Below, one piece after another: positions 23,301 to 33,685 of a stretch of 64,000 nt of DNA. Made by a program: the position numbers and the translations under genes. This DNA is from Branchiostoma floridae (Eukaryota; Chordata; Leptocardii; Amphioxiformes; Branchiostomatidae): positions 19,064,494 through 19,128,493 of the forward strand of contig NC_049990.1 of the NCBI RefSeq assembly GCF_000003815.2. The letters are read 5' to 3'. The notes below the pieces were generated by a model, which was not told the origin of the DNA, did not search any database, and worked only from the letters and a program-made list of their open reading frames with translations. The stretch's first letter is position 1; each line of letters begins with the position of its first letter.

Positions 23301-26300
23301 CGTAACTCTGCCAAGCGAGCCAGGTCAGTTTCCATGGCAACATCAACATGGAAAGGGCAAAAAAGGTAGGGGCGTTGATCAGGACCAAAATCAAAGACGA
23401 TGGCCTGGTCGAAGCTTCCGTACTGGTTCGAACAGAACGTTATCTGAAGGCTGAAGCCAGTGGCAATGGATTGTCCTTGATACGTCCACCCTTGCCCGTC
23501 TTCAGATAGACCATGGATGGGTTGGCCGGAAGGGCTGGTTACTGCCTTGATTTGAAACTGACTGCAGTTGTCGTTCATGAAAGCAATCCTTTTCAACTGC
23601 AGTTGTGTCTGTTTTGGCTTTGGAAGAAATTGTAAAGTAATGTTTATAAACAATGAATCTAAGTAGAATCGGGGGTGAATGGAAAAATGTTGATATTACA
23701 GTAAAAAAAAAGAATATTAAGAAGAATTTATTACCTGAAGTTTGAGTGTCCATTTATGTTCTCTACCCCGCTCGGAAAACTTGACACTGGTACTTTCAGG
23801 CTCGACGGTCAGACTTGCGTGCTGTACGGTTTCTGATAGCTAATCAATAAAGAAGATGTACACATCAACAGTAAAATAATGAGAAGAAAACCACCTACAT
23901 AGATATGCTTTTACGTTCAACAGGGTAAAGCTTAGATTTTCTACGACAATGTCTCTGTAAGTTTATCATCCGAATGAAATAAGCACGTACGAACTTACCA
24001 TTTGTGCCTTATTTTTGGCCTCGGCGTACTCGTGGGCCAACGTTTCAGCAAACGAGAGGTCGTACATTCCCGATTTCAGAGCCGACTTTAGATTCTCTTT
24101 CCGTTTCTTGTACCTTTCTTGCCATTCTTTTAGTTCCTCTTGAGTATGTGCATAGGTGCAGTGATCGCCGTGTATGCAGCGTCTGTAACTTGAATTAAGT
24201 ACCTTTCAGCAATAGAACATCAGCTACATGTAATACACATTTCTGCAATCCATATTTTTTGTCTATAACCTTTCATGATATCTGAGGATCGCAAATGTGT
24301 TTTAGAAATTTGACAATAATTTACAAGAGAGAAAGAGAGAGAAGCTTAAGAGAGAGAAAGAGAGAGAGACGGTACCAAATTTGGGCCTACCTGAATCGAT
24401 TAGGACACATCTTGTATTGCCCTCCCGGCACGCCAGGGGGCGGTCTTCTCTGCTGCCACATCATGTCAGAGTCATCCGAAAGGACTTTTGCTTTGTGCTT
24501 CTTTCCCTGTTTGTATTCATATAAATGTGTTGGAGATTCTTATTACTAATTAAAAACTTACGTTAAGTAAAAGTTTCACTAGTTCTAGTATGAGAAAATG
24601 TTGAGTTGAATCCGCAAAACGCTTCTAGCACACTGTTTACCAAAATGGTATATGAAACAAATTTTTTGATTGATATCAGTATTTTGATATTTGGTCAAGG
24701 GGTGCTTACCTGAAAATGTAGTCGAAGCTGCTTTTGAGAGGTGCACGACAACTGGCAGATCTCACAGTATGCTGGCTGCATAACTGGTTTGCTTCTTTTT
24801 ATGTCTCCGTTGCAAGTTGGGGAGGGCATCCTTTTTGGAGGTGACACTTTAGCAACTTTGACATCTTCACCTAGGGCAATATATTTGCATATTGCATTAT
24901 TGGAAAAGAAATTTAATGTATTTCTATCTCAAGAAATTAGATATTAGTGATCATGTCGCTATTGACACTTAAATACAATATTACTCATAATAAATACGAC
25001 AGCCGATTCGGAAAGGAAAAATATTCATCTTGAGTTTGTACATTGTTATGGAGACCATATCTCACTATTGATAGAATGTTATTCTTTACCACTTGGAGTG
25101 TACTTAATTAAGGTCTAGCATTTGCAATACATGTATTATGTTAACAGTAAATAGTTACTTACGTGACATCGTTGAGTCTTTAATGAAGTCTCCAATTGTC
25201 AAATCTGTTGGTTTTTGGTCGTTTGACGTGTCTGCATTGGGAAGGTTGAAACGCATATCTGCAAAAAGACCAACGACTTTCTGTAGTCAAACATTACTGA
25301 AACAAACTTACCACATAGAATATGTTAATGTATCAATTGAATCTTAAGCTTGATTCAAGAGTACTATTTCAAATCATACCTCCTCTGGCAGCATTACTAT
25401 TGCTTCCAGTCTTGATTGTTGGTTGTTTTGTTGATTTGTAGGATTGGTGTTGTACTGAAGATCTCCGCGGTTGAGATTTTCCAAGCATTATTGGTGGGTA
25501 CTCTCTGGTGTGATGATAGGCTGCTACAGGGACAATAGTTGGTTGCCGGGTAGATGCTTTGCCGTTGCTTTTCACTACTGTAATGTAAAGGTGCACTGTC
25601 ACTGCACGCTGCGTCACGCTTGCGTAACTGCGGGGTTCGATATATACTCAACGAATTTCAGAGATAAAGAACGAATTGTCTTTCTTTTGTGTATTTTGTC
25701 GTTTTCTAAGTCATACTTTTACGTATTACACAATATCTAAGTTAGAACAAAATCGGAGAAAAAAAAACAGTGACGCAGTGAACGAACCCCGCATTGACAC
25801 AAGCTTGATGCAAGTGCAGCGAGAATGCACCTTTAGTGTTAGAAGGTGGACCATTGTAAGAAATACTACACTTTTATATATATAGATTCGATTGCAATAT
25901 GAATTGAGCATACTGTAGTCTCCCTGAATAAAAATGACGTGTAACGTTAACTACTGGTCTGACTTCAATTGGTTTTATGAATCTATATCTGTATCTATAT
26001 AGCCGGTATAACCACCCTTCGGCGTAACACATTAGTAAGTATTTTAAATTGTAATCGTTGAATGTATACTTTGTATTTGTCAATCCTACAATCTTGCTTG
26101 TGGGACAATAATTTACAAAAAAGATTGTCAAGCAGCGCAATTCAGCCCGTCAGGCAGCAAGGTTGATTTTACTTTGTCATAATTGTTTTGAATCCATAAA
26201 CCAGTCTGCTACAATACTACAGGCACGCGGCGCGGCAGCAGCTGGTTATATTACACTGACCGACCCGTCACACCTAGCTTTAGCACATCTATCTGCAACC

Positions 26301-29300
26301 GGTCTTTAAAACTATCCACAAAAGTCGTCATGAAATATGATAGATTACCAGCAGGTTTGGTCTTTACTGCAGGAACAAATCTATTGTGAGTAGAAATTGG
26401 TTGTTTTCTTCTTATCGTTTCCCATGCCGTGTCGTCCTGCTCTTCTTCTTCTTCCTAAAACAAGAAGTAGTATCATGATGTGTTGTAGTTTTTTCACTTT
26501 GATTGAACTTTCCCTGTGTGCGATATATCAAAATAAACCATCAGATAAAATGACATAATTGATTATACCTGCTGCTGAGGTTCCATAGAACTGCAGACAC
26601 TACTGTCCAAAGAAAAATAGAATATTACATCAATTGATTAACGGTGGTATGATATAATAAAAAAAACTACTACATAATAATCAGCTTAAACAAAAGAGAA
26701 AATAGTGTCATGAGCATACATGAGTTGCACTTGACATACATAGTAGAGAACATGAAATTTGAGCAATTTGTTGACAACAAAGTCAATAATGTTTCATGAA
26801 ATCTTGCAAGGCTGTAACGTCATATACATGTATCAGACCTTATAGGTTTTAGGTCTAAAGCAATGCTTTGTGATCCCCTGTGATATACGACTTTTATCGT
26901 CAGCTATCATTATGCATGACAATTTTTCTTGTATGTAACAATTCATTACTTTACCGTGATGCTTCAGACTCGTTCGAATCAGATGCAGATTTCGTCTCCT
27001 CTCTTTCAACACCTGTAAATATTTACGAATCAGCCAATATTTGTTTAATGAAGAAATGTTACATGATTCTATATGTAATATTCGGTTCCTATCACATCTA
27101 TCGAGTCATAGAACGCATGGAAATTTTGAATACACCACGTTTCATAAAAGTAGTAAAATGAATCCAATACAAATTGATTGAATTGGAAGATGTTTTTCAA
27201 CATAAGAATATGAATACATACCTCCTTTATGAGATACGGCTTTGCGAGTTTCTTTCACTTTCTTTCTTTTCTTCTTGTACAGCTGCAAATATCAAATAAA
27301 ATAAGATTATGTCAGATGACTGTAACTGTAAAACGTGTAGTAATAAAGATTTTAACAGCAATGAGGTATGTGGGACATTTAGTTGTAAATAAGATGACAA
27401 ATGCCACACAAATAGAACTATTCATTTCATGTTTTAGTTAATAACATGTAATGAAATAAAGTTTGGGTTAATGTAAGTTGTCCTATCAAGCACTTTATTT
27501 CAACACAATGATTAAACGTTTAGCTTAATGTAAGTTGTCCTATCAAGCACTTTATTTCAACACAATGATTAAACTTTACGACAGATATTTGCCCATTTAA
27601 CCAAGACAACTACAAGTAGTGTAAATATCTGATCTGGAGATACCTTAGGTGTTTCTGTAGATTGTTGACCCTATGATTTCCTTCCAGACGGTTCTCTCGC
27701 TTCTTCCTCCAGAAATTTGTCAGCCCGTTTCTTTGCCTAATACAAAAGAATCGGAATATGCTGCTGGGGCACACACTTGCCACAAGCTCAAAATCCTCCA
27801 AATCCTCATCATCATATCCTCAAAATAATTTTACATCTACCTACTTCTAGTTTCACTACGGATTCTCGTTTGTAAGAGGTTATACAGAACTCAGCCATGT
27901 GTCAGTATGTTAGATGTCATACAAAACTTAGTCATGTGTCAGTATGTTTAATAGATGTTATACAGAACTCAGTCAGGTGTCAGTACGTTAGATGTTATAC
28001 ACAACTCAATCATGTGTCAATATGTTATCTGTTATATACAACTCAGTCATGTGTCAGTAGGTAAGATATTTTATAGAACTCATGCAGTTATGTGTCAGTT
28101 TGTAAGATGATATAAGACTTAGTCATGTGTCAATAAAAAATCAACCCTAAGAAAATGTGCATGTGAAACAACACTTCAGGTAAATACGCGGGCTCGTTAA
28201 AAGTACTTGTGTATCAAGCATGTGCTCCGCATGTCATGTAAGCGGGGAACACAATCATACATTTAGATGGTTAATATGTAAAGCATACCTCATCTCTGCA
28301 TTCGTCTTGGACTCTCTTCATTGACTCCAGAAATGCTTCTGGAAGCTAAAGGACAACTGATTAGGCACGGTGTTTTGCTAAAAGACTTATACCGACAAAC
28401 TTTGCTTGGTAATTATGCTGTATTTAAGAAAACGGCGAACCTTACCTGACTGTGCTTGGGAATTCTCTCAGTTGTTGCGGTAGCCAAGTCCTTCTGTCCC
28501 AATTGCAGATGGGCGATAGCCTTAAGTTGGCAACACTCCGGAGTGAAGGGTAGGTTCCAGTCTTTGTCAGAGTTGAGTACTGGATGTATTGCCATACAAC
28601 ATTGTAAGTTACATGCACTGATCCAAAACAATAGATACTTCTAACGTAAAGTAAAAAAAAAAGACGTTTTGTTCTCAGTTTTCTTTTTTGACAATTCGCA
28701 AAATTTCGCTCAACACACTTTACAGATTATGGCAAAATTGACATGGCATTTCACGTTGGATTCTCTGGTAAGTGCTTCCTGTAACTTCTGCGCATTGCAT
28801 TTATTTATTTACTTTTCATTCTATGTGGAAATGGCACTGTCCTCAAGCCTTTTAATGGCTAGCGCTACAATATATACTCAACTCCGGAGAAGAGTGATAG
28901 TTTTAGTTTCTAAAATACGACGTCTATATAAACACAAATTAAAGCAACCAAATCTACTAGTAAGTAAAAATTAAAGATGAGCAAATACATGAACCATTTA
29001 TCCTGTAACTGAGTATAGCCTCATGCAGACTCATGGGGTATAATGCATGATGGGAATAATGCCTGAAGTATTGCTTCCTATATATGGGATATTTTCTGAA
29101 GTTCCATGTCAATTTTGGGATCAAAGCAATTGACGAATCAAGTTGCTAAAGGTAAATCGATGAACAACTGTTTTCCCATACGCTATAAACATCAAACATT
29201 ATTATTTTTTAAATCGAACATGTATTTGCTAAGAGCGCCAAAGTTTTCGTAGGGACATTTTTTAAATCTTAAATATGGGTCTCAATGGAATGGTTGAAAA

Positions 29301-31424
29301 GATCAAAGTCCATTTTTGGCCAGAAGCAAGTAGAAAATAAATTTGTTGACAAAGCTTTCGTGGAGTTGATGCTGTATAATACGATTGCTGCCTAGCTCAA
29401 GTTCAATGTCAAATTGCCAAAACACTATGTCTATGTTTTTCGATTCAGTAAAAGATCAGTAGCAGATCTAGAACCGGAAAGGTCTCCTCTGGAATTGAGT
29501 ATGCCTTGTGAATTAAATCTGTACTTGAGCTTACCTAGTGTGCAGTCTTGTATGATTTTCTGGAAATTTTTCTGCAAAGATACATCAAAAATATGATTCG
29601 ATGAAGCGAATAGAAGATGACAAAGTTTGTGTTTCAAGAAAAACATGTCCTATGTTTATGTTTGAAACAATCAAAGCTGGAAAAATGACAAAGTTTACTT
29701 AGTACACGTACAAAAGAACAAACCAACTACAAAATGGATGACGTGGGGTCCCAATCCGACTACGTACATGTCACCAACACTTATAACACGAACAGGCAAA
29801 ATGATCTAAAATAATTACATGTAATTACATTACATAAAGTACAGGCTAGTTAGAATTCCTCTGTCACGCCAGGCAGCAGACCCGCTAGGGAAATTCACTT
29901 ACCATTTTTAAGCTACATTTTGCTCTAAGCAAGTAGATAGCCTCGATAGGAAGTTCTTTGATGGGATGGTGATTGAGCATCGAAAGGGCATCTTCATACT
30001 CAATCAGGGCCCACTCGTACTTCTCCATAGTGCACCATTCATTGGCCTCTCGAATCAGGTTGTCAATTATCAGAGGAATAGGATCAGGATCATCCGGACT
30101 TTCTCGGAACTAGGGAAAAATGATAACGATATTTGGTAAATTGGAATGATTATTGAGAACATTTGCATGGGTCATATAATTATGCTTATACGTGGAAGTG
30201 ATGTAGTAAATGTTCTGGGTTGTTAGATAGTGATCATTTTAGCTACGTAGAGAATTCTGCAACAGTTATGAAAACGTGTATCATTAATTAGTACAATCTT
30301 AATACCGGATCCTACCAGAAAATTAGCCTGATACTGGGTTGACTGCGCTGGATGTAGTAGTTGATGATATAGCAGGGTCCGGACATTGTCATCAGTTAAC
30401 ATTGAAGGCAATTGCTCTACTCAAACACTAAATGCATGTGTTTATATCCAAGATTGCCAGATAGAAGATCACGATGGTTTGATTGCCTATCAAACTCAGG
30501 ACTGACTATGAAAAAGTATAAAAATATGAGGTGAGGTATCAGTTTGTGTCAAGTAGATAATTTAACTTACCTGCAGCCCGAAACGCTGCATAAGCCATTT
30601 CTCCTTTTCAATACTGCCGACAAAAACAACATATAATGGAACTATCGGTGATTCACAGTAAAGCCTGGTAAATTGTATTTCATTATCCCGATGCACGTGA
30701 GTCGGTAACAGGACCAAAATTATTAATAGGCAAGCTAGCTGATCTACTTTACTTAACATAGTACAAAACATAGCATAGAGTTGTTTTTGTGTTTTAGAAT
30801 TCTTTAATTTTTTAAGACTGCACTGGCCAATAATTGGCCTTAAACTAGAGAAATGTACTGCTAATTATAAGAACTAGCCTTAACGCAAGCACTACATTAG
30901 TAAAAACAAGCATTCCTAAAGTCAACATACGTTTTAAGATATCAACACTTTATTTTCCGTTTCATGTATAACAATCTATAACATGATCATCATACATGAA
31001 AACTGTTCCTGAACATGAAAATGAATGAATGCATACTTACAAATATATCTTATGTATATTCTGATTCAAACAGATGTTATCATGTATGCTGACATTAGCT
31101 TAGTTTCTTATTTATGATTTCAATCAACTGTAGCAATATATCATAGTACTATTAATTTTTGATATAAGAAATGGAAAGTTGTAACGTTTAGGCAAAACGC
31201 AGGCACCCTTGGGATTCATATGAAATGTACTTAGATACTAGTTTAAAAAAATAAAACTAAAACTAAAAAAAACCTATCCTATTTTAACGTAAAATCCCTT
31301 TAGAGTCCCATTAGCCCTAAAAGGGCAACCTTTTCTCGTCGTTGAATTATATTAGAAATCCACTGTGTACACGTACGTACCTGTATCTTAGTCCCTTCCG
31401 TATTTGTTGTCGTGATCTTGGCAT
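7110..31424 (-). CDS. HELZ2-like: HELZ2-like helicase/exoribonuclease with N-terminal TPRs
   Basis: Forty-three coding exons join in consistent phase. From the start (5' to 3'), positions are 31381-31424, 30571-30613, 29903-30109, 29535-29571, 28446-28579, 28289-28345, 27644-27736, 27222-27282, 26955-27012, 26569-26602, 26349-26454, 25380-25577, 25163-25258, 24710-24870, 24391-24506, 23999-24182, 23735-23839, 23052-23608, 22488-(gap), 22205-22348, 21931-22093, 21579-21767, 21311-21457, 21030-21202, 20497-20673, 19601-19738, 19213-19332, 18980-19055, 14761-18677, 14184-14331, 13574-13716, 13169-13374, 12042-12308, 11842-11945, 11572-11718, 11335-11460, 10771-11067, 10227-10378, 9612-9746, 8992-9109, 8290-8399, 7773-7929, 7110-7321. 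The order zinc fingers, SF1 helicase, RNB, SF1 helicase is diagnostic of HELZ2. Mammalian HELZ2 is an interferon-induced 3'-5' exoribonuclease and nuclear-receptor coactivator. At about 3,340 residues this protein exceeds human HELZ2 (2,649), mainly through the TPR extension and linker. The seventh exon holds an in-frame TAG. Boundaries are by eye, within one or two bases. Confidence 0.9.
7581..7728. mobile_element. GGTAACC-type palindromic MITE (copy 1, intronic)
   Basis: The left end (CACCTCTGTGTATGGCGTAACC) and right end (CGCATATAGGTAACCC) are inverted copies of each other. Both share the GGTAACCTAT core and the following GTTTTTAAAAAC block with copies near 22.8, 36.8 and 38.5 kb. It lies in the intron between the last two HELZ2-like exons. 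No coding capacity. Confidence 0.6.
9520..9636 (-). repeat. 29-bp tandem repeat duplicating an exon end and its splice donor
   Basis: On the minus strand the unit GTTACAGATCCAGTACAGAATG, followed by GTAYGTA, is repeated about four times. The first unit is the true end of HELZ2-like exon 39 (codons LQIQYRM) with donor GTATGT. The next two units keep the same exon tail with donor GTACGT; the fourth is partly altered. Use of a downstream copy would add 29 or 58 nt and shift the frame. Confidence 0.85.
12391..12836 (-). mobile_element. Penelope-like retroelement relic (GIY-YIG end)
   Basis: On the minus strand, [21 protein letters not shown] (about 12,750-12,805) is the start of a GIY-YIG endonuclease domain. 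After a frame change it continues [37 protein letters not shown] and [18 protein letters not shown], the usual C-terminus of GIY-YIG-bearing retroelements of the Penelope class. The reverse transcriptase is absent, so the copy is truncated. A 34-bp segment (about 12,702-12,735) recurs inverted at 12,803-12,836, indicating a rearranged 5' edge. Downstream, at 12,391-12,425, lies a hammerhead-like core. It is inserted in an intron of the HELZ2-like gene in the same orientation. Confidence 0.75.
14761..18677 (-). CDS. HELZ2-like: HELZ2-like exon 29: helicase motifs V-VI, linker, RNB domain
   Basis: This 3,917-nt exon codes for about 1,305 residues. Its first 60 residues finish the first helicase ([18 protein letters not shown]). 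About 370 polar, Ser/Gln/Asp-rich residues follow, probably disordered. The RNase II/R module comes next: cold-shock-like region, then the RNB core with [14 protein letters not shown] (near 16,563-16,605), which keeps all four metal-binding aspartates in the D-x5-D-x-D-D pattern, and the signature [15 protein letters not shown] (near 15,540-15,590). RNB enzymes degrade RNA 3' to 5', so catalytic activity is expected. The unusual size against the neighbouring short exons suggests that this module lost introns or arose from a retrocopied segment (inference). Confidence 0.9.
18840..18925. repeat. Low-complexity ACAC/ATAC/CAGA microsatellite
   Basis: Mixed ACAC, ATAC, (TA)n and CAGA repeats in the intron just downstream of HELZ2-like exon 28. 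Simple sequence only. Confidence 0.85.
18980..23608 (-). CDS. HELZ2-like: HELZ2-like exons 18-28: first UPF1-type helicase
   Basis: Exon 18 holds a beta-rich domain found ahead of the helicase in HELZ proteins. Exon 21 carries the Q-motif-like [12 protein letters not shown]. Exon 22 carries Walker [11 protein letters not shown]. Exon 24 carries Walker B VDEAAQ. Motif III AGDHMQ|LSPKV spans exons 24/25. Exon 25 has the motif IV-like NYRCHDDIL. Exon 27 has GVVTPYQDQ, and the start of the large exon supplies [13 protein letters not shown] (motif V) and then [10 protein letters not shown] (motif VI). All catalytic motifs for ATP-driven unwinding are present. Exon 19 runs into the N gap (22,651-22,750), so the N-terminal part of that exon is missing. 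Confidence 0.88.
19400..19492. repeat. Short imperfect foldback
   Basis: GGAGAATTCTTTTATAC at the left and GTGTAAAAGAATTAATTCTCC at the right pair as inverted arms. The centre also folds, around ACAAACAAAC and GTTTGTGT. It sits in a HELZ2-like intron and may be a small MITE. Confidence 0.5.
19934..20280. repeat. Tandem array of five hairpin-forming units
   Basis: Five units of 71-78 bp start near 19,934, 20,008, 20,079, 20,150 and 20,228. Each contains TTAGTGAAATAATGTGATAG, a short loop such as CACCCCT, then CTATCACATTATTTTACTAG, so every unit is itself an imperfect palindrome with arms of about 20 bp. The array lies in the intron between the exons at 19.6 and 20.5 kb and would form a row of stem-loops in the pre-mRNA. 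Confidence 0.85.
22651..22750. other. Assembly gap (100 N)
   Basis: Exactly 100 N, the convention for a gap of unknown size. It interrupts HELZ2-like exon 19, whose visible part ends at 22,650 in open frame. Confidence 0.98.
22815..23012. mobile_element. GGTAACC-type palindromic MITE (copy 2, intronic)
   Basis: CATGGGGTAACCTATATTCG at the left mirrors CGGACATAGGTTACCCCG at the right. Inside, CAGGGTTTTTAGGGATA mirrors TATCCCTAAATGCGCTG, and two TCGAC-containing segments face each other. It belongs to the family seen at 7.6, 36.8 and 38.5 kb, and lies between HELZ2-like exon 18 and the assembly gap; the repeat may have contributed to the gap. Confidence 0.75.
23735..25577 (-). CDS. HELZ2-like: HELZ2-like exons 12-17: C2H2 and CCCH zinc fingers
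   Basis: Exon 14 ends with [19 protein letters not shown] and exon 15 opens with GKKHK, together a C2H2 finger of the dsRNA-binding type (C-x2-C...H-x4-H). Exon 15 then gives YKMCPNRFR and exon 16 [17 protein letters not shown], a CCCH finger with spacing C-x6-C-x5-C-x3-H, the type shared by HELZ and HELZ2. Exon 16 continues with a long charged helix ([13 protein letters not shown]). Such fingers bind RNA. Exons 12-13 are polar and low in hydrophobic residues. A palindromic MITE sits just upstream of the exon 12 acceptor. Confidence 0.8.
25586..25835. mobile_element. Palindromic MITE abutting a splice acceptor
   Basis: The arms run from AAAGGTGCACTGTCACTGCA on the left to TGCAGCGAGAATGCACCTTT on the right, with further pairing through GCGGGGTTCG and CGAACCCCGC. 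The interior resembles that of the element at 34,254-34,486. Its left end lies about 8 bp from the exon 12 acceptor of the HELZ2-like gene, so the sequence upstream of that splice site comes from the MITE. Confidence 0.75.
26349..27736 (-). CDS. HELZ2-like: HELZ2-like exons 7-11: basic/acidic linker, exon 7 with stop
   Basis: Exon 7 (27,644-27,736, 93 nt, phase 0 on both sides) reads [21 protein letters not shown], then TAG, then GQQSTETPK. The surrounding exons read on smoothly: exon 8 is very basic ([13 protein letters not shown]), exons 9-11 are Ser/Glu-rich with a run of five Glu after the splice. Because exon 7 is symmetric, skipping it leaves the frame intact. The stop could be a natural poison exon, an inactivating allele or a sequencing error. 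The region is charged and probably unstructured; the basic stretch could serve as a nuclear localisation or RNA-contact segment (inference). Confidence 0.65.
27463..27577. repeat. 57-bp tandem duplication (two copies)
   Basis: About 49 bp beginning TTAATGTAAGTTGTCCTATC is repeated with a 57-bp period and almost no differences, so the duplication is recent. It is in a HELZ2-like intron. Confidence 0.85.
27880..28135. repeat. Diverged tandem repeat, about 37 bp x 7
   Basis: Units of the form TTATACAGAACTCAGTCATG TGTCAGTATGTTAGATG recur about seven times with many substitutions and small indels. It is an old intronic minisatellite in the HELZ2-like gene. Confidence 0.8.
28289..31424 (-). CDS. 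HELZ2-like: HELZ2-like exons 1-6: start and TPR-like region
   Basis: The start codon at 31,422-31,424 ([11 protein letters not shown]...) is the first ATG of an exon whose 5' part has stops. The next exons read through to [14 protein letters not shown]. The 207-nt third exon gives a helical pair (NLIREANEW / [12 protein letters not shown]). The 37-nt fourth exon links [13 protein letters not shown] to [13 protein letters not shown], which together make a good tetratricopeptide repeat. The fifth adds [19 protein letters not shown], another TPR-like helix pair. Without the 37-nt micro-exon the frame is lost, which supports it. TPRs bind peptides, often chaperones or partner proteins. I do not know of them in human HELZ2. 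Confidence 0.78.
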
Positions 31425-31479
31425 GTTGTCGGTTTTGGGTGATTACTATCCGGATATCCAAGAAAATAACTCACTCTCA

Positions 31480-33284
31480 CTGAAACAAATGTATATGTTT
31501 TTTTTCTAATATTCTTTAATACTTTGAAGAAAGAGTCATGTCAACACTCCCCCCCCCCCCCAACCCACACAGACAAACACACAGTATGTCAATTATTAAC
31601 CCATAAGTGATATTTGTGACTATGAGTGATCCTTGACACTAACTGATGTTTGGCTAAATCAATTTTAAATTCTGGCATCAACATTTATCATGTATTCACT
31701 TACGATCAATATGATATGCAATAAAAGTTGAGCAGTCGGCAGTTAAGAAAGCCAAAGAAAAATGTTGACTTTCCGATTACAATCCTTATAAGGCCACACC
31801 AATTTAATTTGTTGCTTCTCGGATTTCCCAACCCATTTTTTTTCCAATTTGGAAAAACAAAATTGGTCTCAAGAAAAATATTATAGGTTTTGCTATTGCA
31901 GACCTGTAAAAAAAAACACTCCAGGGGCACGTACTGCTGATAAACCAATCAGAGAGCTTCTTTGTAGTCACATGATAGAAAACAACCAATAAGCTCTTTG
32001 CATGTCTTCAACACACATAATTTCAGTCTAAAAAGAATTCCATGCCCGTAGGCTAATTGCAAGGGTACAGACAGTAAAAGTAGCATGTGTCTATTCTATA
32101 TAAAGCTATTTTATGCATGATTCTACATTCTTTACTGGGAGGTTTGACTTCTTCTTTAGAGGGTGTGGCTGACAAAAAGTACAATGTTTACTATACACGT
32201 ACACGTGTCAACTGGTCACAGAATTAATCACTTCAAAGTTCGAAATAGAAGCAGTCTGCTTTAAATGTCATCACTCAGATGTCAGGTCGAATTTAATTAA
32301 AATTTAAAATTTAATGACCTGTCGACACAAACAATCCACCGTCTCACCGTCAGACCCGGCTCGGTATGGCATATTTTTGCTAGTGTTGATCAGGTAACAG
32401 GAAACACATTTTCCTGGAGGCCTAAGTACCCGGTCACAACAGTCGTACGATTTAACCAAATCTTCTGTCAAGTTGCTTTTCAAGGGATCCAGGCCCGCAA
32501 ACACACACACACACACAAATAAATACACACACTGACAGTCACACACAAGGTAGGTACACATTAACCAACAAAATCGTTGAACATTCTTTGACGGAAGTAT
32601 ACACAAATAATTTGATGTGAATTTTTGCATATTGTAAAATAAATAGTAAGTAACACAAGTATCAGACCATGTAAACATCATGTATGATCAGTAACATAAT
32701 TATCACGGGGTATGAATAAGAGCATGCGTTATACTAGGGCAACGACAGCAAGTTGGGGGCGTTCCCAGGGCAGTTGTGAGTAGAGAGCTCGAGGTCACGA
32801 TGATCAGTCGTCAGTGCGACGGTTCTGTCACATACTCGCTGAAATTTGGGCTACATGAACAAAAAACGAATATATATGTGGCTGCACCTGAACGGACTGA
32901 CAATTGACCTGACGATGAAAATTAAGCGCCTCGTAAATAATTCATCGAACAATTTGAGCCGCCTGCCCCTTCCCGGGAAGTGTTCAAGTTTTCCGGGTGA
33001 GACCAAATACTGCCGACTCATAGGGTACATGTAGGATAAAGACGTCTAGATCACCCTATAGAATAGTTAATTAGCACTAGATCTACCAATACAATTTGAC
33101 AGACAGACCTCTGATGGTATTGACCTAAGCAAAGTCTACCTGGCCATGACGCAGTAGTACTTATTTCCTCTATCCGAATCGCGCAAATGTAATTAATACT
33201 ACAGAATATGTCTTAGCCATACACCATACAGCATAAAATAATTACTTTTGCTTATACCTTGAGATCTAATTCTTAAGCTCACCT
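31480..33284. other. HELZ2-like 5' intron or intergenic, simple repeats
   Basis: No coding region is seen. It has a run of C (about 31,550-31,560), a (CA)n stretch at 32,501-32,535 and a LINE-tail-like motif at about 32,041-32,065. If the 5' UTR exon at 33.3 kb is real, this is the first intron. Confidence 0.5.
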
Positions 33285-33330
33285 TTTTCCAAAGACGCTT
33301 GCTCTTCGTTGGTCTTTGGCGTCAGCTGTT
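33285..33330 (-). other. HELZ2-like: Candidate non-coding first exon of the HELZ2-like gene
   Basis: On the minus strand the sequence CTTTGGAAAAAG|gtgagc ends with a strong donor and has no ATG in a useful frame. It lies about 1.8 kb upstream of the exon that carries the start codon, which itself opens at an acceptor (gtttcag). A spliced 5' UTR is therefore likely, but the exon itself is a guess from one splice site. Confidence 0.35.
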
Positions 33331-33662
33331 AATGGTGACCAGGGTTTAAATACCCACGTATCGATCCCCTTGTTTTGAGGTCTGAAACTGTACTTCATGT
33401 TGACATTTCGTCATCCCGTCATTCACGACCGAAGTCGGGCGATACCATTCTCAGTAATAACAACAAAAAGAAAACACCGCGACTTATCAACAGCGAAGGG
33501 CAATTTGACAGAACACTACTTAATACTTATCACTGTGAACCGGAGAATTAATAATTACTCTACGGTTGAGATACACAACGTTACCTGTATTAGAAAAAAA
33601 AGCGAGAACTATCACCCAGACATAGACCAGTCCATCCTTTGTATGTATTTCTAGCGGTGACG

Positions 33663-33685
33663 AGTTTCGGTGGCGCACCGAAACT
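33663..33685. promoter_or_regulatory. AGTTTC-bearing perfect palindrome upstream of HELZ2-like gene
   Basis: AGTTTCGGTG (33,663-33,672), a 3-base spacer, then CACCGAAACT (33,676-33,685): a perfect 10-bp inverted repeat. Each half contains AGTTTC/GAAACT, the half-site of interferon-stimulated response elements bound by IRF proteins, and GGGAAAGTTTT follows directly. It is about 330 bp upstream of the candidate first exon. Confidence 0.35.

Noticed and set aside
27880-28135. Regularly repeated units suggesting a CRISPR-like array
   Set aside because: Repeats are diverged, directly adjacent and without unique spacers, in a eukaryotic intron: a minisatellite.
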